A stretch of DNA of 64,000 nt from Halohasta litorea (GCF_024494645.1 NZ_JANHDJ010000007.1:1-64000); one strand, 5' to 3'. Shown: positions 9,933-18,840, numbered from the stretch's first letter. Numbers and translations: made by a program. The notes: generated from the sequence alone by a model not told the origin.

Positions 9933-11681
9933 CTACTGAAGCGCGTCGAGGCGGAGTTCGAACGCCGCAACCGGCAGTTCCAGGTCATGGTTGACCAAGA
10001 CCTGTGGATGGATCTCGCCGATCACACCCACTGTGTCCCCGTCGACGACCACGTCGGCGACTCGTCCATTTATAAAGGACGGATGCTCGGTGGCGGGCGT
10101 TTCGAGGGTCGCATCGAAGTCCGCACAGAGCGCGGCCAGCCGCGCCTTGGCGTCCTCGTAGGTCGCGTCGTGGCGGGCGATGACTGCACCGATCGACCGC
10201 CACTCGGCGACATTGGTGTTTTCGGACTCGTCTACCTCGGCAGCCAGCCCGATCTCCGCTAGCTCCTGGGGATAGGCTCGATGGGTGTTGTTTTCGAGGA
10301 CCAGCAACAACGACGGCAGCACCCAACTCCGGAGTTGGGTGTAGTCCTCACTGTAGGGACCGGTGATCTCGACGGGGTCGCCCGCGCCAACAACGTCAGT
10401 ACCGGGCTCGATGCCGAGTCGGTCGTAGTTGGCCTCGCCCGAAATTATATGGAAGTTCAGCAGGTCCTCGAAGCCGAGGCCGACGAGGCTCGCGCGGGCA
10501 GCGTCTTCGAGGCGGGTGCGCTCGTGTCGACCGCCCACCGTCCCCACGTCGGGATACCGCGGCTCCAATTCGTTGAAGCCGTAGGCCCGGCCCAGATCGT
10601 CGATCAAGTCCATCGGATGGAGCACGTCGACCCGGTAGGGCGGGATTTCGACCTCGTAGACCGTTCCGTCGGCATCGGCCGAGTCATCGACCGACGCCGA
10701 GAGGCCCGATCGTTCGAAGAGATCCAGGACAGTATGCTGGTCGAGGTCGACGCCCAGAACGGTCTCGATACGATCGTGACTCAGGTGTTTGGTGCGAACC
10801 GAGAAGTCCGGGCGGACCAGATTCGGGCCGTATTCGTCGTCGGCCCCCTTGGCGTCGTCGTACTCGATGTCGACGTCCTCGATGGTGCCGCCGCGTGCGG
10901 AGAGCGCATAGCAGATGACGTTGCAGATGTGGTCGATCGTCCACTGGTCGGTGCCGGTGAGTTCGATCAACAGATCCCGTGATTCGGCTTCGACTTCCGT
11001 GCGGCGGCCGTTGATCACCGGCGGGAACGAAAACAGCCCGAGTTGGTCGTAGATCGCCGGATACCGATCGAAGCCATCCAGGAGGTCGGCGTACGTCGTG
11101 CCGGTCTCATGGCGGTCGAGCACTTCGGCGGGCGTCATCTCCTCGTCGGCGTCGAGGGGGACGAAGCTGTCACCCTCGGGGTCGACACCTCGATAGGTGA
11201 TCGAGGGGCCACCCTCGTCGGCGTCGTAGGCCTGGCCCTTCACCATCGTCAGGTCGTGAATCCCGATGGCGGCCTTCGCGCGTTTGCGACCCATCGTCGC
11301 GTGGAGCTTTTCTTGCAGTTGAATCAGCGAATCCAGTGCATCCTCGGAGAGGTTCACGTCGCGGACGATCGCACCGGTGACGTAGGGGCGCTCGTCGGGG
11401 ACGCTTTCGTCGACGTGGAACGTCCAGTCGGCGTCGTTGGTGTCGGGGACGTACAGCCCGCGGTCGTCGCCGTACTGGTAGCGGAGCGACCGGGCGACCC
11501 CCTCGACAGAGAGGCGGTCGAGGCGGTCGGGCGCGAATTCGAGCTGCATCATGCCCTCCTCGGTCTCGCCTTCGTATTCGAGCCCGAGGTTGAACAGGTC
11601 GTCTTTCAGTTCGTCGTCGCTCTTTTCGTCGTGGGCAGTCAACTCGCGGAGTTCGTCAGGGTCAACGTCGACAACAGGCAT
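9933..11681 (-). CDS. pheT: Phenylalanyl-tRNA synthetase beta subunit
   Basis: 582 residues, the archaeal/eukaryotic-type beta subunit, which pairs with PheS in an alpha2-beta2 enzyme charging tRNA-Phe. It begins MPVVDVDPDELRELTAHDEKSDDELKDDLFNLG, characteristic of the archaeal form. It contains the B3/B4 tRNA-editing-like region (DLTMVKGQAYDADEGGPSITYRG), the B5 domain and a class II-like core without catalytic motifs (YGFNELEPRYPDVGTVGGRHE; EIHPQVLVNHDLELPVAAFEL). Its ATG overlaps the pheS stop codon by one base (TAATG), so the two are cotranscribed. Confidence 0.96.
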   Translation of the reverse strand: MPVVDVDPDELRELTAHDEKSDDELKDDLFNLGLEYEGETEEGMMQLEFAPDRLDRLSVEGVARSLRYQYGDDRGLYVPDTNDADWTFHVDESVPDERPYVTGAIVRDVNLSEDALDSLIQLQEKLHATMGRKRAKAAIGIHDLTMVKGQAYDADEGGPSITYRGVDPEGDSFVPLDADEEMTPAEVLDRHETGTTYADLLDGFDRYPAIYDQLGLFSFPPVINGRRTEVEAESRDLLIELTGTDQWTIDHICNVICYALSARGGTIEDVDIEYDDAKGADDEYGPNLVRPDFSVRTKHLSHDRIETVLGVDLDQHTVLDLFERSGLSASVDDSADADGTVYEVEIPPYRVDVLHPMDLIDDLGRAYGFNELEPRYPDVGTVGGRHERTRLEDAARASLVGLGFEDLLNFHIISGEANYDRLGIEPGTDVVGAGDPVEITGPYSEDYTQLRSWVLPSLLLVLENNTHRAYPQELAEIGLAAEVDESENTNVAEWRSIGAVIARHDATYEDAKARLAALCADFDATLETPATEHPSFINGRVADVVVDGDTVGVIGEIHPQVLVNHDLELPVAAFELRLDALQ

Positions 11682-13186
11682 TAGTAGACCACCTCGGTTT
11701 CCCGCAGCAGTTCGAGATCACACAGCGTCCCGTGGACGTCCCGAATGTCTTCGAAGCCATACATCAACATGAGCAGGCGTTCGAGGGCGAGCCCCCATGC
11801 CATCACGTCACACTCGATCCCAAGCGGTTCGAGCACTTCGGGCCGGAACATCCCCGAGTTCCCGATCTCGACGAGCTCGCCCGTGGTTGGATGCGTCCCA
11901 AAGAGCTCGAAGGACGGCTCCGTGTAGGGGTTGTAGTGGGGTTTGAACTGGATATCGGTGATTCCGAACTGGTTATAAAACTCCTCGAAGGTCCCCATCA
12001 GGTCACGGACCGAGAGGTCCTCGGCCATCACCCAGCCCTCGATCTGGAAGAACTCAAGCAAGTGGGTCGGGTCAAGCGTGTCGTTGCGGTAGACTTTCTC
12101 GACCGAGAAGTACCGCTGTGGCGGCTCGATGTCCGCGCCAGCGAAGCCCGATAGATACCGCATTGATAAGGAAGTCGTGTGGCCCCGGAGGGCGACGGCT
12201 TCGGCGAAGTCGCGGCTCCAGGGTGAATGATACCCCTCGCCGTCCTCGCCGACGCCCTCGCGGTGGGCCGACTCGACGCGATCGACGAGTTGGTCGGGGA
12301 GCTCCTGGATCGGCGGCACGTCGAGGGCGAACCGATCCCAATGCGTGCGCGCGGGGTGATCTTGCGGCATGAACAAGCAATCGTTGATCCAGAAGTCGGC
12401 GTCGGCGTGGGGACCTTCCATCTCGTCGAACCCCATCCCGACCAGCACGTCCTTCACGCGGTCGGCGGTCTGCCGGAGGATGTGTTTGCGGCCACCCTCG
12501 ACGCTCGGCGCGTCGGCTGCGACGTTGTACTCGGCGAACTCCACGTCCTGCCAGTCGCCACTGGTGAGCATCTCGGGGGTAAGGCGGTCGACCGTCTCCG
12601 CGGCCTCGATCCCCTCCATCAGCGCAGTGACGGCCTTCTCGGTGAGTGTGACCTTCCGAACGGTGCGTTCGCTTTGCTCGACCAACTCGCGGCGTTCGAG
12701 CTGGTCCAGGAGATCGGTGTCGTCGACCGGCTCGCCTGCCGCGAGCGTTTCGAGTGCGGAAGCCTCGGGATCGCTGTCGGGATCAGCATCCGGGTCGGCA
12801 GTCACCTCGCCGGAGTCGATCGAGCCGTAGCCCTTGCGCGCAAAATTGGAGAGCGCGATGTCGACCTGTGGGCCGCCGAGGCCCGAGGCCCCGATGAGCT
12901 GGCCCATCGAGACGGGCTTGTCGTCGGCTCCGGCCTCGATGGCAGCCTTATAAAGGCGCACTTCGGGGAGGCCGTCGTCGAGATACTCGTGGGCCTCCTC
13001 GGTGAGCTCGGCGCTGGTGTCGGTTGTTTCGTCGACGGTCACGAGGCCTTCGTCGCGGAGGTCGAAGGCCGCGCGAGTGACGGCGGCGGGGTCGAGGTCG
13101 GTCTCGTCGGCCAGCCGGTCGACGGCGGTCGGGTCTGTCGCGCTGGCGGCTTCTAACACCGCGAGTTGTGAGTCCGGGAGTCGCAT
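11681..13186 (-). CDS. pheS: Phenylalanyl-tRNA synthetase alpha subunit
   Basis: 501 residues, the catalytic subunit of PheRS. The N-terminus holds winged-helix repeats involved in tRNA binding (QLAVLEAASATDPTAVDRLADETDL, and again around EEAHEYLDDGLPEVRLYKAAIEAG). The class II catalytic core shows motif 2 (VEKVYRNDTLDPTHLLEFFQIEG), the Phe-binding region GDIQFKPHYNPYTEPSFE-like sequence, and motif 3 (CDVMAWGLALERLLMLMYG). It is first in the pheS-pheT operon, with a 1-nt stop/start overlap. The gap 13187-13310 before the divergent CPBP gene must hold its promoter. Confidence 0.96.
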   Translation of the reverse strand: MRLPDSQLAVLEAASATDPTAVDRLADETDLDPAAVTRAAFDLRDEGLVTVDETTDTSAELTEEAHEYLDDGLPEVRLYKAAIEAGADDKPVSMGQLIGASGLGGPQVDIALSNFARKGYGSIDSGEVTADPDADPDSDPEASALETLAAGEPVDDTDLLDQLERRELVEQSERTVRKVTLTEKAVTALMEGIEAAETVDRLTPEMLTSGDWQDVEFAEYNVAADAPSVEGGRKHILRQTADRVKDVLVGMGFDEMEGPHADADFWINDCLFMPQDHPARTHWDRFALDVPPIQELPDQLVDRVESAHREGVGEDGEGYHSPWSRDFAEAVALRGHTTSLSMRYLSGFAGADIEPPQRYFSVEKVYRNDTLDPTHLLEFFQIEGWVMAEDLSVRDLMGTFEEFYNQFGITDIQFKPHYNPYTEPSFELFGTHPTTGELVEIGNSGMFRPEVLEPLGIECDVMAWGLALERLLMLMYGFEDIRDVHGTLCDLELLRETEVVY

Positions 13187-13310
13187 CGCTTGTTGGAGGG
13201 AATGAGACGGGTCGACAGTTAGCGTTTGCGAAGACGAGAAGCGAGTACAACTCGAAGACTCGGTCGTGGAGTTTCTGTAAATTTTTCAATAGGTAGACAA
13301 AAATGACAGT

Positions 13311-14306
13311 ATGGACGGCCCTCCAGCCGACGAGCAGTCTCCCCGCAGCGTCAGCGAACATGTCTGGTATCTGCCCGACACCGACCGCGTGCGTCCGACA
13401 TGGCGGGTGATCGTCCCGCTCGTCGTCGGTATGACACTGTATCTCGGTGTCTCGGCCGCGGCGTGGGTCCCGGTCGGATTCGAAGTGCAGTCCCCAGTCG
13501 ACACCGCGACCTCAGCACTGTTACTCGGCGGCCAGCTCGCCGCCCCGATTGGGGGCCTCGTTGCTGTGCTCACAATCGTATCGCGTCTGGATCGCCGACC
13601 GACCTCGATCGGGGATTTGGTCCCCTCGAAACCGTGGCTCCTGGATTTCGGCGGCGGCCTCGTGATCGGCCTCGTCGCGGCAGTGTGTATGGTTGCCGTG
13701 CCGATCACAGCGGGCGAGACGACGATGACCGTCGAGCCGAGCGGCGTGGGCGTCGACTCGGTCGCCCTCGGCGCGGTCGTGCTCGTCGGACTGGTTGGCT
13801 CGCTGGTGGCGACAGTGGTCTTCCAGGAGCTCCTCTTTCGGCGAGTCGTCATCACGAACGTCGTCGAGGCAGTCGGGGACCGGGCGGACCCACGGCAGGC
13901 AGTCGGGATCGGGGTCGCCGCCAGTACGGTCTGCTACGGCGGCTTCGAGCTGCTCATCAGCGGGGTGGTTCGCGGGCCCAGCATCGCCGTCCCGGCGGCA
14001 CTCCTCGGGCTCTATTACGCCGCCGCCTACGTGTTCACGGGTCGGTTGGGGCTTCCGATCGGCCTCCACCTCGGTGGTGCGATCGCCCTCGGGAGCCTCT
14101 ATGGGACGCCGACCGGCGGCTTTCACCTGCCGTCGGTCGTGGTCGTCGACACCCTCACACTCGATCAGTCGCTGGCCGTGTCGGTTCGACTCCAGTTGGT
14201 CCGCGTGCTCGTCGGCGGGCTGTTGGTCGGACTCTGGGTGTACGCCTTTTATAACGATTTTAACGTCGAGGAGCGTGTGTTCGGGGCCGATAGCGAGGGG
14301 TTGTAA
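13311..14306 (+). CDS. CPBP (Abi)-family intramembrane protein
   Basis: 331 residues with about eight hydrophobic helices. The region VVFQELLFRRVVITNVVEAVG corresponds to motif 1 of CPBP intramembrane proteases (EExxxR), but the first Glu is Gln here. The later LPIGLHLGGAIALGSLYG matches the His-containing motif. Characterised relatives include Rce1 CAAX proteases and bacteriocin-immunity proteins. The altered first motif and the weak second (FxxxH) motif make proteolytic activity uncertain. It may be a degenerate or divergent member. The gene is divergent from pheS and ends 12 nt before the convergent acetyltransferase gene. Confidence 0.8.
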   Translation: MDGPPADEQSPRSVSEHVWYLPDTDRVRPTWRVIVPLVVGMTLYLGVSAAAWVPVGFEVQSPVDTATSALLLGGQLAAPIGGLVAVLTIVSRLDRRPTSIGDLVPSKPWLLDFGGGLVIGLVAAVCMVAVPITAGETTMTVEPSGVGVDSVALGAVVLVGLVGSLVATVVFQELLFRRVVITNVVEAVGDRADPRQAVGIGVAASTVCYGGFELLISGVVRGPSIAVPAALLGLYYAAAYVFTGRLGLPIGLHLGGAIALGSLYGTPTGGFHLPSVVVVDTLTLDQSLAVSVRLQLVRVLVGGLLVGLWVYAFYNDFNVEERVFGADSEGL

Positions 14307-14318
14307 CCGAACTCGAAG

Positions 14319-14882
14319 TCAGTCGGCCGCGTCGACTTCTTTTATAATCGTTGCCGGGTTGCCTCCGACGACGACCCCCTCCGGAACGTCGTCGGTGACG
14401 ACCGCACCGGAGCCGATCACCGCGTCGTCGCCGACAGTCACGCCGGGATTGATCGTCGCGTGGCCGCCGATCCAGACGTTATCGCCGATTTCGACGGGGT
14501 TGCCGTACTCCAAGCCGGTTGCTCGCTCTTCGGGGTCGATCGGATGCGTCGCCGTATATATGTGGACACCCGGCCCGATCAGACAGTCGTCGCCGATCTC
14601 GACGCGACAGACATCCAGGATAACACACTCGAAGTTGACCGCCACCTCGTCGCCGACGTGAATGTTGTAGCCGTAGTCACACCGGAACGGCGGCTCGATG
14701 AAACACTCGCCGCGTGAGCCGAGAAGGGTATCCAGGAGCTCCCGGCGACGGTCGGCCTCGTCGGCAGCGGTGCGGTTGTAGCGTCGCGTGAGGTCGCGTG
14801 CGCGCTGGCGATCCTCGACGAGTTCGGGATCGGTCGGGTCGTACAGCTTGCCGTTCAGCATCGCCGCTTTCTCGGTAGCCAT
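14319..14882 (-). CDS. Maltose/sugar O-acetyltransferase family protein
   Basis: 187 residues with left-handed beta-helix hexapeptide repeats. The N-terminal MATEKAAMLNGKLYDPTDPELVEDRQRARDLTRRYN block is typical of the maltose/galactoside acetyltransferase subfamily (mac domain). It is followed by PPFRCDYGYNIHVGDEVAVNFECVILDV, the catalytic-His segment GPGVHIYTATHPID, and repeated IGDNVWIGGHATINPGVTVGDDAVIGSGAVVTDDVPEG. It transfers acetyl groups from acetyl-CoA to a sugar hydroxyl, with the true acceptor unknown. The ATG at 14882 starts the mac domain exactly, so the 32-codon upstream extension is rejected. Confidence 0.9.
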   Translation of the reverse strand: MATEKAAMLNGKLYDPTDPELVEDRQRARDLTRRYNRTAADEADRRRELLDTLLGSRGECFIEPPFRCDYGYNIHVGDEVAVNFECVILDVCRVEIGDDCLIGPGVHIYTATHPIDPEERATGLEYGNPVEIGDNVWIGGHATINPGVTVGDDAVIGSGAVVTDDVPEGVVVGGNPATIIKEVDAAD

Positions 14883-15016
14883 AACGAAATCGGTGGCCGA
14901 GAGACTGTCGCGGCGGCGGTTAGCGGTTGCGGTGGGACCGCCGAGCCGACGGTCGCCCGGCTGCCGAGAGGCGACCAATCGGTAGTATTAACAACCATAA
15001 TTGATCCTGTATACTC

Positions 15017-15238
15017 GTGACTGTCGACCGTGATAAGGAGGCACACCCCGCAGACGAGCTTCCGGACGAGACGATCCTCCACCTCCTCGAAGAGCACAAA
15101 GCCTTGTCAACCAAAAAAATCGCTTCGGAGGTCGAAGCGAGTCTGTCGACCAGCCGAACCCGGCTCCAGAAGATGGCGCAGGTCGGCCTGATCGAACGGC
15201 GACAGACAGTCAAAGGCGACGTGTGGCTGACGTGGTGA
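15017..15238 (+). CDS. Small winged-helix DNA-binding protein
   Basis: 73 residues, essentially one winged-helix domain. ELPDETILHLLEEHKALSTKKIASEVEASLSTSRTRLQKMAQVGLIERRQTVKGDVWLTW gives helix 1, an HTH (LSTKKIASEVEASLSTSRTRLQKM) and a beta wing ending in WLTW. It probably works as a dimeric transcription regulator whose target is not evident. Start is GTG at 15017. A TATA-like TAGTATTAACAACC about 25 nt upstream supports leaderless initiation there. It is convergent with trpS, with a 21-nt gap. Confidence 0.82.
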   Translation: MTVDRDKEAHPADELPDETILHLLEEHKALSTKKIASEVEASLSTSRTRLQKMAQVGLIERRQTVKGDVWLTW

Positions 15239-15259
15239 GTGTCGCGTTGTAGCGACCGA

Positions 15260-16858
15260 CTACTCCGACCCGCCCGGCCCCCGGCGGTTCGAGTCGAGAT
15301 CGATATCCAGATCGTCGAGCAGTTCCTTCGCTTCCTCGCGTTTCTCCTGGTGGTTCTTCAGGAACTCCTTCATGAGCACGGCGGCCTGCTCCTTGCAGTC
15401 ACCGCAGAGCCGCTCGCCGCCGACACATTCCTCGTAGACCTCCTCGGCGAGCCCGTCGTCATCGTTGGCCAGCAGGTAGGCATATAGCTCGTAGACCGGG
15501 CAGTCGTCGGCCTCGCCGCCCAACTCGCGCTGGAGTTCGGCGGTTTCGCGGCCCCCGGTGGTCGCGGATTTGACCTTGTCGTAGCCCTCCTCGGGGTCGT
15601 CCAGGAGACTGATATGGCTCGCCGGAATCGACGACGACATTTTGCCGCCGGTCAGCCCGGTCATAAACCGGTGGTAGATCGAGGAGGGCTGGATGAAGCC
15701 GTAACCGCCGTTGTCGACCTCGACCTCACGGGCTAACTCCTCGGCCTCGTCGAGATCCATCCCGAAGGCGTCGATGTGGCCCTCGTAGACCCGCTTTTCG
15801 CCATTTATACTCTCAATCATCGCCTCGAAGGCCTCGTCGGGCCCATGGCGGTGGAAGAACCGAACGCGGGGGCGGACCGGCTCCATCCCGGCCTCCGAGA
15901 GCTTGTCGACCGCCGAGGCGCAAGCCGCCGTGAGTTCAGCGTCGACCTCGTGGTCGTCCAGCCAATCGGCGGCATCCTCACAGCGGACCATTTCGTCATC
16001 GTCGAGGTCGGCCGCCAGCGCGTCGTAGGCCTGCCGGATCAACTCGCCTTCGGCGGCGTCGGTCTCGAAGCTGGCGTAGGCTTCGGTGACCTTGAAAAAC
16101 CGCATCCGAACCGAGAGGTCTCGTGCCAGCCGGACGTGGGGGTCCTGGTCGGGGCCGACCGGGATAACCGTCGGTTTGGGTTCGTCGACCAACTGCGGGT
16201 AGAGCATATCGGCCATCTGGGTGGCGACGCTCTGCATATGGCCGACGTTGGTCTCGCCGTCGAAGCCGTAGATCGAGGCGAACTCCGCGAACCGGGCTTT
16301 CGAACCGAGTTCGAACGCGAGGTCCTGGAGCTCCCGGTTCTGGGACTGTCGATACAGGGTCCCCTCCTCGGCGTCGAAGCCGAGGGCAAGCAAGCTCAGG
16401 AGGTAGCTCTCGGCGTGTTCGTCGATCTCGTCCCAGCTCATCCCGCGGGCCGAGTGGGCTTCGAGGTCGGCGATCAGACCGTAGGCATCCGCGCCCTGCT
16501 GTTGGTGCCAGATTATCTCGTCGAAGACGAGCTTGTGGCCGATATGCGGGTCGCCCGTCGGCATAAAGCCCGACAGTACCGCGGCAGGTTCGTCGTTGGC
16601 CAGCGCCTCGGCGACCGGGCCGTAGTCGCGGTGGCCGAAGATGACCCCGCGACGCATCAGGTAGTGGGGGTTGGGCACGTTGGGAAGAATCTCGTCGAAC
16701 TCCTCGATGCCGAACTCCTCGAACAGCTTCCGGTAGTCGGCGACCGTCGACGATCCCCAGGGGTCGATGGTGGTCTCGTCGACGCCGCCGTCGGCCAGCG
16801 GCTCGGCTCCGCGTCCTGTGCCACCATCGTCGGTCCGTGGTGTATCGTCGTCGGTCAT
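15260..16858 (-). CDS. trpS: Tryptophanyl-tRNA synthetase
   Basis: 532 residues, a class I synthetase charging tRNA-Trp. The HIGH motif appears as SGFMPTGDPHIGHKLVFDE, the KMSKS loop as LTGGKMSSSIPASHISLLDD, and the tryptophan-pocket region around QSVATQMADMLYPQLV. The N-terminal ~50 residues are a poorly conserved acidic extension (TDDDTPRTDDGGTGRG), and the C-terminus carries an extra Cys cluster (CVGGERLCGDCKEQ). The start at 16858 overlaps the endA stop by 4 nt (ATGA), so trpS is translationally coupled downstream of endA. Confidence 0.95.
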   Translation of the reverse strand: MTDDDTPRTDDGGTGRGAEPLADGGVDETTIDPWGSSTVADYRKLFEEFGIEEFDEILPNVPNPHYLMRRGVIFGHRDYGPVAEALANDEPAAVLSGFMPTGDPHIGHKLVFDEIIWHQQQGADAYGLIADLEAHSARGMSWDEIDEHAESYLLSLLALGFDAEEGTLYRQSQNRELQDLAFELGSKARFAEFASIYGFDGETNVGHMQSVATQMADMLYPQLVDEPKPTVIPVGPDQDPHVRLARDLSVRMRFFKVTEAYASFETDAAEGELIRQAYDALAADLDDDEMVRCEDAADWLDDHEVDAELTAACASAVDKLSEAGMEPVRPRVRFFHRHGPDEAFEAMIESINGEKRVYEGHIDAFGMDLDEAEELAREVEVDNGGYGFIQPSSIYHRFMTGLTGGKMSSSIPASHISLLDDPEEGYDKVKSATTGGRETAELQRELGGEADDCPVYELYAYLLANDDDGLAEEVYEECVGGERLCGDCKEQAAVLMKEFLKNHQEKREEAKELLDDLDIDLDSNRRGPGGSE

Positions 16859-17922
16859 GGTGTCAGTCGGCTCACGGTGAGCCACTCTACCTCCTCGTTG
16901 GCTCCGGTCAGCGCAAAAACCATTCGTTTCCGGACCCCACCGGCGAGCCGGACGTCCAGCGATAGCTCCCGTGGGTCGAAGGCGTGGTCGGCCTCGACGA
17001 CCCGAACGAGACACTCCGAGTGCGGCAGGTCCTCGACCGACTCGACCGTATTGTACGTCCGGAAGTCAGCACCGAACTTGAACCCCGTTTTCGGGACGAC
17101 CTGCTGGCTCCGGAGCGCACGGTAAACCGTCAGCCTGCGGTCGAACCGCTCGCCCTCGACGGCCCGACCGCGCTCGCGAATTGCCTCGACTGCGGGACCA
17201 CCGACGTCTTTCAAATCGAGGTGTCCCTCGGCAGCGAGCCCGGCGGCCTCCACGAGAGAGAGTTGGACCGCGGAGTCGACGATCGCCTCGCGGGCAGTCA
17301 ATGGCTGGCCGTAAAAACCGTGGTCAAAAAAGCCGTCGGGGGAATCCCAGACGACGACCCGGTCGTCGATCAGCGAGCCAGCCAGCGAGTCGGGTGGCTG
17401 GTAGGTAGTGCCGCCATCGAACTCCGGCTGGCTGGTCTCGAAATACGAGATTTCGCTTTCCTCGTCGACGACTGCCAGCGTCACCCCACCCAGTTCGGCG
17501 GCGGGAACCGACGCGCGCTCGCCGACCACGACGATCCGATGGGCAGGCTTGCCGTCGCCGGGTTTGGTGCCGCGAGGGTAGACCGTGAGATCAGTCCACT
17601 CGCTGTCGTCCTCGCCGGGCCACCCCTCGCGGGCGGGCGAGAGATAGAATCCCCGGTCACGGAGTTCGGCGTAGACGAGGAATCGGAGGGCGAAGCGGTC
17701 GACTGCCGAGGCGGAGTCGAGGAAAAAGGCCTCGAAATCGAAGTGTGAGCCACCATCGACGATGTAGTCGAGATCACCGCGGAAGAGGAGATGGGCAGCC
17801 TCGACCCGTGAGACGCGGATCGAGTTACCACCGTCGGGCGTGCCGTAGCCGCGGGCGTCGTAGAACTGCTGGCGGGCGTTGCCAGCGATTTCGACGACGC
17901 CATCCCGGAGCTGTCCGTTCAT
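16855..17922 (-). CDS. endA: tRNA-splicing endonuclease
   Basis: 355 residues, about twice the size of the single-domain archaeal enzyme, as in Euryarchaeota where two repeated units are fused. The C-terminal catalytic unit shows VPKTGFKFGADFRTY (Tyr), LPHSECLVRVV (His) and GGVRKRMVFAL (Lys), the catalytic triad of the family. The N-terminal half (ARGYGTPDGGNSIRVSRVEAAHLLFRG; AELRDRGFYLSP) is the degenerate structural repeat. It cleaves bulge-helix-bulge motifs in pre-tRNAs and pre-rRNAs. It is first gene of an endA-trpS pair with a 4-nt overlap. Haloarchaeal tRNA-Trp is classically intron-containing, so the pairing makes functional sense. Confidence 0.95.
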   Translation of the reverse strand: MNGQLRDGVVEIAGNARQQFYDARGYGTPDGGNSIRVSRVEAAHLLFRGDLDYIVDGGSHFDFEAFFLDSASAVDRFALRFLVYAELRDRGFYLSPAREGWPGEDDSEWTDLTVYPRGTKPGDGKPAHRIVVVGERASVPAAELGGVTLAVVDEESEISYFETSQPEFDGGTTYQPPDSLAGSLIDDRVVVWDSPDGFFDHGFYGQPLTAREAIVDSAVQLSLVEAAGLAAEGHLDLKDVGGPAVEAIRERGRAVEGERFDRRLTVYRALRSQQVVPKTGFKFGADFRTYNTVESVEDLPHSECLVRVVEADHAFDPRELSLDVRLAGGVRKRMVFALTGANEEVEWLTVSRLTP

Positions 17923-17981
17923 ACCCGTTCGGGGTGTGGCTGGGCAAAAGGAACTGCGGTTCGTCCGTTTGGAGCATCGTA

Positions 17982-18004
17982 GTAACGGTATGCAACCACG
18001 TTAC
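17982..18004. promoter_or_regulatory. Inverted repeat upstream of the HxlR gene
   Basis: GTAACG (17982-17987) and CGTTAC (17999-18004) form a perfect 6-bp inverted repeat with an 11-nt spacer. It ends about 12 nt before the TATA element ACTATATTC (18016-18023) of the HxlR gene, at the position expected for an upstream operator. Whether HxlR itself binds it is inference. Confidence 0.4.
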
Positions 18005-18043
18005 AATACGAACCACTATATTCGCTGAGTCGTACACTGTGGT

Positions 18044-18373
18044 ATGGCAGAACAGCAGACCAAGGCGATCGTCGACGACAACTCCCCGTGTCCGGTGATC
18101 GAGTCGCTCGAAGAGATCGGTTCCCAGTGGCGGCTGGCGGTCCTCTACGATCTCCAGGACGGCGAAAAGCGATTCAACGAGCTCAAACGCTCGACCGGCG
18201 CGAACTCCCGGACGCTCTCGCGGGTGTTGGACGACCTCCAGGAGACCAATTATGTCGCCCGACGGTACGAGGAGGATAGCCCGATCGCGACCTACTACTC
18301 GCTGACCGAGAAGGGCGAGTCGCTGTGCCCGGTGTTCGACGAGATCAGCGCGTGGTCCGAAGAGTGGCTGTGA
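18044..18373 (+). CDS. HxlR-family transcriptional regulator
   Basis: 109 residues with the MarR-like HxlR winged helix. CPVIESLEEIGSQWRLAVLYDLQDGEKRFNELKRSTGANSRTLSRVLDDLQETNYVARRYEEDSPIATYYSLTEKGESL contains the characteristic single Cys before the first helix, the recognition HTH and the YxLTxxG wing. HxlR proteins often sense electrophiles or aldehydes through that Cys in bacteria. The nearby zinc alcohol dehydrogenase makes a similar role attractive but unproven. TATA at 18016-18023 gives leaderless initiation at ATG 18044. The inverted repeat at 17982-18004 may be its operator. Confidence 0.92.
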   Translation: MAEQQTKAIVDDNSPCPVIESLEEIGSQWRLAVLYDLQDGEKRFNELKRSTGANSRTLSRVLDDLQETNYVARRYEEDSPIATYYSLTEKGESLCPVFDEISAWSEEWL

Positions 18374-18446
18374 GCGAGGCGGCCAACCCGCCGAACCGAT
18401 TTTCAGCCAGTGGGAAACTGGTCTAAAGCCAAGACAGTCACGGAAA

Positions 18447-18794
18447 ATGATCACGTACGGAGGGAGCGGCACCCCGACGGTGATCAGCATGAACCACTAC
18501 ATATCGATGATCGTACTGGCGAACACCGTGACGACGGTTGCAGGCGGAATCATCGCACTCCTCGCTCGCCGAGCGTTCCGCAGAACACAGACCGGCCCAC
18601 TGGGGCTCGCCGCCGTCGGGTTCGGCTGTATTATCGGCGGTGCGGCGGGCGGCACCGTCGGCTACCTGTTTTCCGAGACCCTCATGGTCGGGCTGTTGAT
18701 CCAGAGCGTCTCGACGGCGGGCGGCGTGATACTGATTCTCTGCTCGCTGTACGCGGGGCCATACTCACCGGCAGCAGCAGAGTCGACCGGCTAA
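18447..18794 (+). CDS. Small haloarchaeal membrane protein
   Basis: 115 residues with three hydrophobic helices: MIVLANTVTTVAGGIIALLARRAF, LAAVGFGCIIGGAAGGTVGYLF, and GLLIQSVSTAGGVILILCSLY. A basic RRAFRRTQT loop follows the first helix. I do not recognise a characterised family, although this layout is common in haloarchaea. An in-frame ATG at 18489 (MNHYISMIV) would give a shorter protein of 101 residues. It sits between the HxlR regulator and the alcohol dehydrogenase on the same strand, with no overlap. Function unknown. Confidence 0.7.
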   Translation: MITYGGSGTPTVISMNHYISMIVLANTVTTVAGGIIALLARRAFRRTQTGPLGLAAVGFGCIIGGAAGGTVGYLFSETLMVGLLIQSVSTAGGVILILCSLYAGPYSPAAAESTG

Positions 18795-18840
18795 GGCGGC
18801 CGACGGATGGCTTTTTCCACTATCGGCACCCTCATCCGGT

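Noticed and set aside
18400-18420. CCAGT/ACTGG hairpin as a terminator of the HxlR gene
   Set aside because: The stem is only five base pairs and no T tract follows.
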